Shown here: positions 15,153-22,938 of the stretch, piece after piece
How positions within the stretch are numbered: position 1 is the stretch's first letter
Layout: every line of letters begins with the position of its first letter
Assembly: GCA_015485155.1 (NCBI GenBank)
Contig: WFUF01000022.1
Location: 1-64,000 of the forward strand
DNA from: Robiginitomaculum sp.
GTDB taxonomy: Bacteria > Pseudomonadota > Alphaproteobacteria > Caulobacterales > Maricaulaceae
Reading direction: 5' to 3'
Length of the DNA stretch: 64,000 bases
The notes under the pieces: generated by a model
Told to the model about the DNA's origin: nothing
Database searches by the model: none
The model's input: the letters and a program-made list of their open reading frames with translations, nothing else
Translations under genes and position numbers: made by a program

Positions 15153-16715
15153 ATGGTCGCCCAAATTAAAAGTAATTCAGAAAATACGGCTGCGGATCAA
15201 TCGCAAACCCGGCACAGGCCAGACGCCATAGCACCTGCTCCGGCACGGGCAATTACTCTGCACGAAATAAATAAAAACCCAAAAAAAGCTACAGAGTCTA
15301 CCCCACCCTTGCGTTCATCCAAAATAGCCAAAACATTAGCTCTTAGGGCATTTACAGCCGTAGACTTCATTGCTCTTATCGCCATAGCCACATTCGTTTT
15401 TTCTATATTTTCTCCTCCTTCATTGGGCATGGCTCCTTTTGCTATCAGCGCGCCATTTGTGATGATAGCTCCTTTGATAACTCTTGGCCTTCTGATTGCC
15501 GGAGCTTACGGTTTTGCTCATAATGAAACCCTTATCGCACATTGGGGGAAAAGCCTGGTCGGAGTACTTACCGGCTCGGCACTTGTTATTCTGCTTGGGT
15601 TTTGGGGACAAATGCCAGATCAGAAGCTATTGGCCCTGTTACTGGCACTGGCCGGCTCAGCAGTGGCAATTTTGTGCCTGCATGCCATATATATAGCTTT
15701 GATTTACTCATGGGCCAGCTCCGGTGCGCTGGCAACTAATGTGGTAATGATAGGGGCAACAGAAAATGCAAAAAAACTGATAGCTGAAAACGCCAAGACC
15801 GGGGAGCTTAATGTTGCTGGCATATTTGAAGAACGTCTTGCACGGGCCCCAAAGCAAGTCGCCGACATTCCGGTATTGGGAAGTATTGATGATTTGCTGA
15901 ACTGGCCACATCTCCCCAGTATTGACCGCATTATCATTACAGTTACCTCCACGGCAACTGCACGGGTTAGAACAATGATTGATAGATTGCGCAATTTGCC
16001 GCAGGATCTTGTTCTGTTCGTGGACATGGATGATTTTAACCCGCAAAAAACCACACTTGCACAAATAGCTCACGCTCCAATGGCATTTGTCTCCGGAGGA
16101 CCACGCAGTGAAATGCGCATATTGACCAAGCGCATACAGGACATAGTATTTGCAAGCCTGATGCTGGTGGCTTTTGCACCGGTTATGGTGGCTGTAGCAA
16201 TAGCTATTAAACTGACATCCAAAGGCCCGGTATTATTCCGGCAAAAACGCCATGGATTTAACAACCAGATTATTGAAGTATTCAAGTTCCGCTCCATGCA
16301 CGTCGAACAGCCTGACGGCCCGATGCAGCAAGTTACAGATGGCGATGATCGCATCACTCCCGTAGGCCGTTTCATCCGCCGTACTTCTTTGGATGAGCTG
16401 CCGCAATTGATAAATGTTTTGCTTGGAGACATGTCGCTGGTTGGCCCGCGTCCCCACGCCATTGACATGCATACCGGCGATGTTCAAAGCCGATTATTAG
16501 TCGCCGAATATGCCCATCGACACCGGGTAAAACCCGGTCTTACCGGCTGGGCACAGGTCAATGGTTCTCGCGGCCCGTTACACAGTGCCGAAGACGTTCG
16601 TAAGCGGGTGAGGCTGGATGTTGAATATATTGAACGGGCGGACTTCTGGTTTGATTTGTGGATTATGTTGAAAACTGCACCGTGCCTGTTGGGGGATACG
16701 CAAAACACCCGCTAG
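15153..16715 (+). CDS. hfsE: Undecaprenyl-phosphate sugar phosphotransferase (HfsE/WcaJ-like)
   Basis: Initiating enzyme of polysaccharide synthesis: it moves a sugar-1-phosphate from a UDP-sugar onto undecaprenyl phosphate in the inner membrane. Residues about 50-200 hold four to five hydrophobic segments. Next comes a nucleotide-binding-like CoA-fold region (VVMIGATENAKKLI). The C-terminal bacterial sugar transferase domain follows, with its membrane hairpin (IVFASLMLVAFAPVMVAVAI) and motifs KSMHVEQPDG-type (here KFRSMHVEQ), RRTSLDELPQLINVL, MSLVGPRPHA and KPGLTGWAQVNG. At 520 aa it is of usual length. It is first in a cluster whose content matches Caulobacter holdfast genes, hence the hfsE symbol; the assignment rests on context. 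Confidence 0.85.
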   Translation: MVAQIKSNSENTAADQSQTRHRPDAIAPAPARAITLHEINKNPKKATESTPPLRSSKIAKTLALRAFTAVDFIALIAIATFVFSIFSPPSLGMAPFAISAPFVMIAPLITLGLLIAGAYGFAHNETLIAHWGKSLVGVLTGSALVILLGFWGQMPDQKLLALLLALAGSAVAILCLHAIYIALIYSWASSGALATNVVMIGATENAKKLIAENAKTGELNVAGIFEERLARAPKQVADIPVLGSIDDLLNWPHLPSIDRIIITVTSTATARVRTMIDRLRNLPQDLVLFVDMDDFNPQKTTLAQIAHAPMAFVSGGPRSEMRILTKRIQDIVFASLMLVAFAPVMVAVAIAIKLTSKGPVLFRQKRHGFNNQIIEVFKFRSMHVEQPDGPMQQVTDGDDRITPVGRFIRRTSLDELPQLINVLLGDMSLVGPRPHAIDMHTGDVQSRLLVAEYAHRHRVKPGLTGWAQVNGSRGPLHSAEDVRKRVRLDVEYIERADFWFDLWIMLKTAPCLLGDTQNTR

Positions 16716-16793
16716 CTCTTCACGGCAAATTAGTAGGTTTAACTTAAAATCCGCACTGGAGTTTTGATTAGACCACAGTTCAGGGAATACAAA

Positions 16794-18263
16794 ATGCTTT
16801 GGCGCCATTTAATCGGATATCTGCCGTTAAATATCGCTCAAGCTGTAGCTGGCTTTGGCGGAATATTCCTGCTGACCCGCCTGCTAACACCGGAACAATT
16901 CGGCTTGTACAGCCTGGTATTTTCCATAGTGGTGATCTCTCACTCCTTGTGTTTTACCTGGATTGAAGCTGCTGTTGCGCGCTCATATGCCCGCGCCGAG
17001 GCCGATCAGAGGCTGGCTGATCATCTAGCAACTGCATTTCATTTTTTGACCATAGGGGTGCTGATAGTAGGTTTTTTGGGATTTACTGCCATTTTATTGC
17101 TGCCGTTTTCGACTGAATTACAAACAGTGCTTGGCTTTGCCTTGGCCTCCATGCTGCTCCGCAGTTTCTTTATTCTTTCACAAGAAGCCAGAAAAGCCGC
17201 TCGTGAGGTGGCACGTTATTCGATAATGGAATTCTTTTCAGTAATGGCAGGCTTTGGGCTGGGTATTGCAATTGTTTACGCCACACCGCTAAAAGCCGCA
17301 GGGCCATTTGCCGGTGTACTGGTTGCCACTGTGATTGCGCTTTTGTTTGATCTGCCCAAAATGCTATATCGGGCCAAAGGCGGCAAGGCTTCATTTACTG
17401 AATTAAAACAGTTCTTTTCCTATGGCATGCCTCTGTCCTTGTCCCTGATCCTAAGCTATGTGTTGCAAGCTGGCGACAGGTTCGTTATCTCGGCTCTGCT
17501 TGGAAATGGACAGGTGGGTATTTATGCTGCTGGCTATGGTACTGCCAATCGCGGGCTGGACATATTGTTTGTCTGGGCTGGCATGGCCGCCGGGCCGTTG
17601 CTGATTGCGGCTTTGGAACTGGGCAACGCACAAAAAGCCAAGGACATGGCTCGCAAAGCCTTTGCGATCATGGCGCTTCTTACCTTCCCTGCGGCTACTG
17701 GAATTGCGCTGGTGGCCACGCCATTGGCGAATGTTATGACCGGCCCTGAATTTAGAGAGGGTGCTGCCGCCATTATTCCGTGGATAACGCTGGCAGGCTT
17801 AATGAACGGCATTACCACTTATTATCTGGTAGTTGCATTTACCCTGTCAAAACGAACCGTCGCAATGGTTTGGGTAACGGCGGCTCCGGCAGTATTGAAC
17901 ATTGCGCTTAATTTTATGCTTTTGCCCGTACTTGGTTTAATCGGGGCGGTAATTGCTACCATTATTGCCTATGCGCTTGGCATGGTGATGACTGCGTTCA
18001 TCGGGCGCAAATATTTTGAACTTCCCCTGCCCTTTGCAGAAGCCATAAAAAACGGACTTGCCTGCGGTGTAATGGCAATTGCGGTTTTACTATTGCCTGT
18101 GCCTGAAACCATGCCTGATTTTGTCAAATTACTGATTATGGCTGGTGTTGGAGTATTGGTATATGGCGGCGCAGCATGGCTGCTCAATCTGGCTGAATGC
18201 CGGGAAATACTTGTGCAGAAACTGTTAAAACGCTCCGGGATAGCTGCGGAGATCAAAGGATGA
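16794..18263 (+). CDS. hfsF: Polysaccharide flippase, PST/Wzx family (HfsF-like)
   Basis: Multi-spanning inner-membrane protein of 489 aa with about 12-14 hydrophobic segments, starting HLIGYLPLNIAQAVAGFGGIFLL and carrying the family-like RLLTPEQFGLYSLVFS. It probably flips the lipid-linked oligosaccharide to the periplasm. The ATG at 16794 has AGGGA 7 nt upstream and is preferred to an upstream TTG at 16764. Its stop overlaps the next start (ATGA), so the following glycosyltransferase is translationally coupled. Confidence 0.83.
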   Translation: MLWRHLIGYLPLNIAQAVAGFGGIFLLTRLLTPEQFGLYSLVFSIVVISHSLCFTWIEAAVARSYARAEADQRLADHLATAFHFLTIGVLIVGFLGFTAILLLPFSTELQTVLGFALASMLLRSFFILSQEARKAAREVARYSIMEFFSVMAGFGLGIAIVYATPLKAAGPFAGVLVATVIALLFDLPKMLYRAKGGKASFTELKQFFSYGMPLSLSLILSYVLQAGDRFVISALLGNGQVGIYAAGYGTANRGLDILFVWAGMAAGPLLIAALELGNAQKAKDMARKAFAIMALLTFPAATGIALVATPLANVMTGPEFREGAAAIIPWITLAGLMNGITTYYLVVAFTLSKRTVAMVWVTAAPAVLNIALNFMLLPVLGLIGAVIATIIAYALGMVMTAFIGRKYFELPLPFAEAIKNGLACGVMAIAVLLLPVPETMPDFVKLLIMAGVGVLVYGGAAWLLNLAECREILVQKLLKRSGIAAEIKG

Positions 18264-19207
18264 GCAAAGACAAAACAGCAAATGTACAAACAATCAGAAA
18301 CCGGCATTTAGCAACAAAACCCGTGCTTTCAGTGCTCATACCGTATTTTCGTGACAATCCTGTACGGTTAATTGAGGCCCTTTGCGCACAAAGTGTAAAC
18401 GAAGTGGAACTAATCCTGTATGACGATGGAACCTTGGATGAAAACCTGACCACACAGGTTACAAGCAGCTTGCAAAACGCAAGCCTGCCGGTCTGCTTGC
18501 TGATTGCCGATAGAAACGAAGGCAGGAGTGCGGCCAGAAACCGGCTGGAAGCTGCGGCCAAAGCTGATTATCTTTTGTTCCTTGATGCAGATATGATGCC
18601 AAAGTCCAGAGATTTTCTGCAAATCTATATTCATCATATAAAAGCCCACAAACCGGCAATTGTATTTGGCGGATTTGCAGTTGCAGAACAAGCGCAAGAC
18701 AATGAATTTGATCTACATCGCCATTTATCGGCAAGCTCTGATTGCCTGCCAGCCATTGCCCGCCAGGAGCTTGCGGCAAAACATGTTTGTTCGTCCAACC
18801 TGCTGGTACGCAAAGATGTCTTGCAAGCCTGTCCTTTTGATACCGGGTTTGCCGGCTGGGGCTGGGAAGATGTGGAATGGGCCGCCAGAGCCGAAGAACA
18901 GTTTACCATAACTCATATTGATAATCCGGCACTGCACCTTGGGTTGGAAAGCGCCGAAACACTGGTGCGTCGCTATCGGGATTCTGCACAAAATTATGCC
19001 CGCTTTGCCGCACGACATCCAAAACTTGCCAGACAATTGCCAAGTTATAAAACAGCAAAACTGGCAGGCAATATTCCCGGATTACGCTTCATGCTCCCAT
19101 TGTTTGCAGTGCTGGCGATAGATCCATGGCATTTAATTCCCATGCGTCTTCGGATTTTAGCACTAAAAATATGGCGCGCTGGCTGGTATGCGGAGAGGAT
19201 CACATGA
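18260..19207 (+). CDS. Family 2 glycosyltransferase
   Basis: GT-A fold enzyme of 315 aa: VLIPYFRDNPVRLIEAL, the first Asp pair in LILYDDGT, the metal-binding DxD in LLFLDADMMP, and the galactosyltransferase-like FAGWGWEDVEWAAR acceptor motif near the C-terminus. It starts at 18260 with an ATGA overlap to the flippase and ends in an ATGA overlap with the deacetylase gene. In Caulobacter the transferase next to hfsH is HfsG; this gene or the GT2 gene at 19968 could be that orthologue, so no symbol is given. The sugar is unknown. Confidence 0.85.
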   Translation: MSKDKTANVQTIRNRHLATKPVLSVLIPYFRDNPVRLIEALCAQSVNEVELILYDDGTLDENLTTQVTSSLQNASLPVCLLIADRNEGRSAARNRLEAAAKADYLLFLDADMMPKSRDFLQIYIHHIKAHKPAIVFGGFAVAEQAQDNEFDLHRHLSASSDCLPAIARQELAAKHVCSSNLLVRKDVLQACPFDTGFAGWGWEDVEWAARAEEQFTITHIDNPALHLGLESAETLVRRYRDSAQNYARFAARHPKLARQLPSYKTAKLAGNIPGLRFMLPLFAVLAIDPWHLIPMRLRILALKIWRAGWYAERIT

Positions 19208-19971
19208 ACGCTCCTTATATGCCTGATTTAAGTCTAAAGGGAAAAATCCGCCGCAGAATCACCAGATTCTCTGATCGCAAACCTCTGCCGCGCTTTAATG
19301 GCCGCTATGTCAGTTTCACATTTGATGACTTTCCAAAATCCAGTGCCGTAGCTGGCGCCAAAGCTCTTGAGGATCACGACATTCTTGGCACTTATTATGC
19401 CTGTGCCGGACAGATGGGTATCAGCAATCATTTTGGCCAATTGTTTGATGAAGAAGACCTGCTGCGCCTGACAGCTTCCGGCCATGAAATTGGTTGTCAC
19501 ACCCATAGTCACATTGATTGCGCAACCAGCTCAGTGGCTGCCATACAGCGCGATATCATCCATAATCAGGAACAGCTTTCTAGAATTGGCATCCCGGCCA
19601 GCAATAGTTTTGCATTTCCCTTTGGTGATGTGTCTTTCTCCAGCAAACACCTTCTGGCAAACCGTTATGCAACTTTGCGCGGCGTGCAACCGGGAATAAA
19701 TCAAACCGGTGCTGATGCCAATCAATTGCTGGCGGTACCACTTGAGGGCGGTCAGGATGTGGTGAATTATGCCTTATCATTTTTGGGTAAACTCAATGCC
19801 AAACCGGGCTGGCTTATTTTCTTTACTCATGATGTTAGTGAACAGCCCAGCAATTGGGGATGTACACCCAACAATCTGCGTCAGGTAATAGCTGCTGCAA
19901 AATCTAATGGCTTTAACATTGATACGGTTTCTACAGTCTATGAGACAATCCAAAAGGAGATGTCATCATGA
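19204..19971 (+). CDS. hfsH: Polysaccharide (N-acetylglucosamine) deacetylase, HfsH-like
   Basis: NodB-fold deacetylase of 255 aa: FTFDDFPKS holds the catalytic and metal Asp pair, GHEIGCHTHSHIDC the two metal His, FAFPFGDVSF the motif 3 region, and LIFFTHDVS the C-terminal motif. It has no signal peptide, so it should act in the cytoplasm on the lipid-linked chain. In Caulobacter, HfsH partly deacetylates GlcNAc in the holdfast, which is needed for adhesion and cohesion. The ATG at 19204 is preceded by GGAGAGG and overlaps the previous stop. Its own stop overlaps the next gene. Confidence 0.87.
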   Translation: MNAPYMPDLSLKGKIRRRITRFSDRKPLPRFNGRYVSFTFDDFPKSSAVAGAKALEDHDILGTYYACAGQMGISNHFGQLFDEEDLLRLTASGHEIGCHTHSHIDCATSSVAAIQRDIIHNQEQLSRIGIPASNSFAFPFGDVSFSSKHLLANRYATLRGVQPGINQTGADANQLLAVPLEGGQDVVNYALSFLGKLNAKPGWLIFFTHDVSEQPSNWGCTPNNLRQVIAAAKSNGFNIDTVSTVYETIQKEMSS

Positions 19972-20885
19972 AACCAGCGGTTTCAATAGTCATCCCGACA
20001 TTTCGCCGACCAGACAGAATTATCAAAACCATCACTAGTGCCCTGGAGCAAACCGGCATAGATGAACTGGTTGAAATTATAGTGCTGGATAATGATCCGG
20101 AAGCATCGGCAAAATATCCTGTGATGCAACTAACAAAGTCTGAAACCCGCTGGCCGGTGATCTATGGTCATGAGCCAGCACCGGGCGTGGCCAATGCCCG
20201 CAATGCAGCCTTGAAACTGGCACAAGGTGACCTGATTGCCTTTTTAGATGATGACCAATACGCCACCGCCCACTGGCTACAGGAAATGATTGCGGTGCAA
20301 CGCCAGACTAAAGCTGACATTGTTTTTGGCCCGGTGCAGGGCCGAACCCACGATGACATACCGCACAAGGACTATATTGAACGCTCATTCAGTAATTCAG
20401 GGCCAGAGCATTCTGGCATCATCACCCACTTTTATGGGTGTGGAAACTCGCTGTTTAGCCGAAAAAGATTCTTTAATGAATATCTGGTGTTTAACCCGTC
20501 CACCAATGAGACAGGTGGTGAAGATTGTGAACTGTTCTGCCGGGTTGAACAGGAAGGCGCGGTATTTGCGTGGGCAGCATCTGCGCTGGTTTTTGAGGAA
20601 ATTCCTCCCGACCGGGCAAATTTACGCTATAATTTTATCAAAGCCTTTTCCTTTGGTCAGGGCCCAACACAAACCGCATGGCAACAACGCAATTTGGGCC
20701 GCGTTGCTTACTGGATGGCTGTGGGTCTAGCGCAAGCAATCGTCTATGGCACTTTATCAATACCGCTTTGGCTGTTCCGATCTGCCAAACGCGCTGACAT
20801 GACCGACCGTGCCGCCCAGGGTTTGGGTAAACTGCTGTGGTTCAAAGGATTTGAACCCAGATTTTACGGTGCCTCGGTACTTTGA
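19968..20885 (+). CDS. Family 2 glycosyltransferase
   Basis: A 305-aa GT-A enzyme beginning VSIVIPTFRRPDRI, with LDNDPEAS at the nucleotide site and the DxD-like FLDDDQYA, followed by ETGGEDCELFCRV as the acceptor/base motif. A hydrophobic segment near the C-terminus (AIVYGTLSIPLWLF) suggests membrane association. It is the last gene of the plus-strand polysaccharide operon. Its final 129 bp overlap the end of the convergent polymerase gene, which is unusual. It could be the HfsG or HfsL counterpart of the holdfast pathway. Confidence 0.85.
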   Translation: MKPAVSIVIPTFRRPDRIIKTITSALEQTGIDELVEIIVLDNDPEASAKYPVMQLTKSETRWPVIYGHEPAPGVANARNAALKLAQGDLIAFLDDDQYATAHWLQEMIAVQRQTKADIVFGPVQGRTHDDIPHKDYIERSFSNSGPEHSGIITHFYGCGNSLFSRKRFFNEYLVFNPSTNETGGEDCELFCRVEQEGAVFAWAASALVFEEIPPDRANLRYNFIKAFSFGQGPTQTAWQQRNLGRVAYWMAVGLAQAIVYGTLSIPLWLFRSAKRADMTDRAAQGLGKLLWFKGFEPRFYGASVL

Positions 20886-22130
20886 GCCAAAAGCCAATGG
20901 CCGGGCCCCAAACAATTTGGCAGCCGTAGCTGCAAACAAAACCCACCCCAGATTGTTTTGCTGTAAAATATTGCTCTCTGACATGGAAAACAGCAAGAAT
21001 ATCAAGGTGGAAATCAGCGCCCAATAAGTTTCTTTTCCCTTTAACAGGCCGCGCATTGCAGAAAACAGCGCCGTAATATAGGCAAGGGCAAATCCAATAA
21101 CTCCGATAAGACCAATCGAAAGCCAGGTTTCCAGCCAGCCATTATGCGCCGTAGGCACCAGCCATTGGGTTTGTTGTCGTACCCAATAAGCAGGCCCGGT
21201 TTCATCAAGCCAGAAAACCGCATAACCATGTCCAAGCCATGGGCGATGCCTGATCTGCTCGAACAGGGCTGCCCATATTTCGGTTCGCCCCGTCAGTGTT
21301 GGCTCCCGTCCAATCAGGGAAAACATGAACTCAGGATTATACTCCACAGCCAAAAACAGCCCTACCCCTATGACTACCGTCCCATAGACCAGCGGAACCG
21401 CGATTTGTGGCCCCAGACGCAACAAGTACAAACCAAAAACACCTCCAACCGCCAGAAGTAGCGCCGCAAGTGATGTCATCGAAGTTGAAAGTAATACCAG
21501 CGCAACAAGCAGGATAAATGCTGATCCCCAGAGCCACCTGCGACGTGGTTGAAAAATCATGGCGACCAAAGCCAGATGAGCTCCTTTGGCCATATTCATA
21601 CCAAATTGGTTCTTTTCCCAATAGATGCCAGACCACGCTCCGGGGTGAATTTCGCTCATAATGCCGATATCCGGCATAAACGTGACGGTAAAAATACTTA
21701 GCAGTGCTAGAATGAGAAACAATGAAGCAAATAATTCAATAAATTGCGGCCAGTCGAACCTAGATGCCACACAAATGGCAAACAAGGTGGTCATCAATAG
21801 CGCTACTGCTTTTCGCAATGATCCATCGGGATCCATCGACCAGTTCACCGAGGCCAGAGCCAACCCTACGGGTATCAATAAAAGCCAGCACCTGACCAGC
21901 GCATTTGCCGTTGACCACGGCCGTAGCACCAGCAAAACAAACGTCAGAATATATACAGGATAAAACAGGGATCTAAGTAGTGGTGAGCCCTCTACCGTAG
22001 GCTCCGGGGCTAAAAGCGGCCCCAGCAGCCCACCGGAAAACAGAAACATCGCAATTAACAACAGGACGATTTCAACCCGGCGACCAAATTGCGACAAAGT
22101 CAAAGACGAAGATGCGGCAAGGTCTGTCAT
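20757..22130 (-). CDS. hfsC: Polysaccharide polymerase / O-antigen ligase family protein (HfsC-like)
   Basis: Membrane protein of 457 aa with about ten hydrophobic segments and the Wzy/WaaL-type large periplasmic loop (LTGRTEIWAALFEQI, LGHGYAVFW, AHNGWLETWLSIGL). It should polymerise the repeat unit in the periplasm. The ATG at 22130 (MTDLAASSS) lies 5 bp after the hfsB stop; the 25 in-frame residues upstream would overlap hfsB. After the last hydrophobic segment, about 42 residues are read antisense to the end of the GT2 gene. That tail is hydrophilic and unlike the family, so the original stop may have been lost. Confidence 0.82.
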   Translation of the reverse strand: MTDLAASSSLTLSQFGRRVEIVLLLIAMFLFSGGLLGPLLAPEPTVEGSPLLRSLFYPVYILTFVLLVLRPWSTANALVRCWLLLIPVGLALASVNWSMDPDGSLRKAVALLMTTLFAICVASRFDWPQFIELFASLFLILALLSIFTVTFMPDIGIMSEIHPGAWSGIYWEKNQFGMNMAKGAHLALVAMIFQPRRRWLWGSAFILLVALVLLSTSMTSLAALLLAVGGVFGLYLLRLGPQIAVPLVYGTVVIGVGLFLAVEYNPEFMFSLIGREPTLTGRTEIWAALFEQIRHRPWLGHGYAVFWLDETGPAYWVRQQTQWLVPTAHNGWLETWLSIGLIGVIGFALAYITALFSAMRGLLKGKETYWALISTLIFLLFSMSESNILQQNNLGWVLFAATAAKLFGARPLAFGSKYRGTVKSGFKSFEPQQFTQTLGGTVGHVSAFGRSEQPKRY

Positions 22131-22135
22131 ATGAA

Positions 22136-22843
22136 CTACATTTGCGCCTGAAACTGCGAAGGGCCTGATTGCTGATGCCCCGCGTTTAAGATCACACCCA
22201 AACAACGCCCGCCTGCTTGCTCTATTTCTTGTTGCAGCGCAAGGGTTTCAGCCTCATCAGCAACAGGATCAGCGACAAGCACAACACCGTCTACATCTGC
22301 GGCCAATGCCAAAACAGCTCTGGATCGATCAAATGCAGGCACATCAAGCACTGCCAGATCAATGGCATTTCTGACCTGTTGCCAGTAATTTGCAGCGCGT
22401 CTGACCCGAACAGACTGTCCTCTTGACAACCCTTCGGTACGAAATCTTGAAACGAACAGGCGATGCAATCCCACTTGATGAATTGCCAAATACCAGGCGG
22501 ACGAAACTCTTTTCCCATCTTTGCGAACCAGCTCAGGCGAGACATCCCAAAATGGCTTCCTTCCCAAGGTAGGATCCATTGCCTGACCAAGCCTGCCATA
22601 TAATTCGGCCGCTTCTTTGCTTGCAAATGTTGCAAACTGATTGTTGATATAAAAATCAAGATCGAACAGCCAGACCCCCCGGATGGAATTTGGAGCTATA
22701 AGCCTGGAAAATGCCCGTGCATTAGTTGATACACCCCGGCCACTTCTAGCACTTACAAAAGCAAGTACAGCCCCGCGTCTGCGATCAGCTCGAGTTCGGT
22801 ATAAATGCACCAGATTGTGTAGTTCCTCAGTTAAATCCAACAT
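22136..22843 (-). CDS. hfsB: CpsD/BY-kinase-like P-loop protein with degenerate Walker A (HfsB-like)
   Basis: A 235-aa cytoplasmic protein related to the ATPase half of bacterial tyrosine kinases. The P-loop position reads SARSGRGVST (residues 31-40), with Val38 where the invariant Lys of GKS/T should be. A Walker A'-like VWLFDLDF and a Walker B-like LAVLDVPAF follow. There is no C-terminal tyrosine cluster. It lies between the co-polymerase (hfsA) and polymerase (hfsC) genes, as hfsB does in Caulobacter. The ATG at 22843 is chosen over a TTG at 22873. It is probably a structural partner of HfsA that does not phosphorylate. Confidence 0.75.
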   Translation of the reverse strand: MLDLTEELHNLVHLYRTRADRRRGAVLAFVSARSGRGVSTNARAFSRLIAPNSIRGVWLFDLDFYINNQFATFASKEAAELYGRLGQAMDPTLGRKPFWDVSPELVRKDGKRVSSAWYLAIHQVGLHRLFVSRFRTEGLSRGQSVRVRRAANYWQQVRNAIDLAVLDVPAFDRSRAVLALAADVDGVVLVADPVADEAETLALQQEIEQAGGRCLGVILNAGHQQSGPSQFQAQM

Positions 22844-22886
22844 GCCTGCTATTTTTTCGAATCCAAAGGTCAATCATAGCTTTTTT

Positions 22887-22894
22887 ATGGTTAA
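22887..22894 (-). promoter_or_regulatory. Candidate CtrA half-site upstream of hfsB
   Basis: Read on the minus strand, TTAACCAT lies 44 bp before the hfsB start, in the gap after hfsA. It matches the CtrA half-site used by cell-cycle-controlled genes in Caulobacter-like bacteria. A single 8-mer is weak evidence. Confidence 0.25.
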
Positions 22895-22938
22895 CGAGAT
22901 GTGGATGGGCTGATGCGATATAGGCGGATCCCAAGTGA

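Noticed and set aside
22136-22843. HfsB-like gene as an active tyrosine autokinase
   Set aside because: The Walker A Lys is replaced by Val and there is no C-terminal tyrosine cluster.
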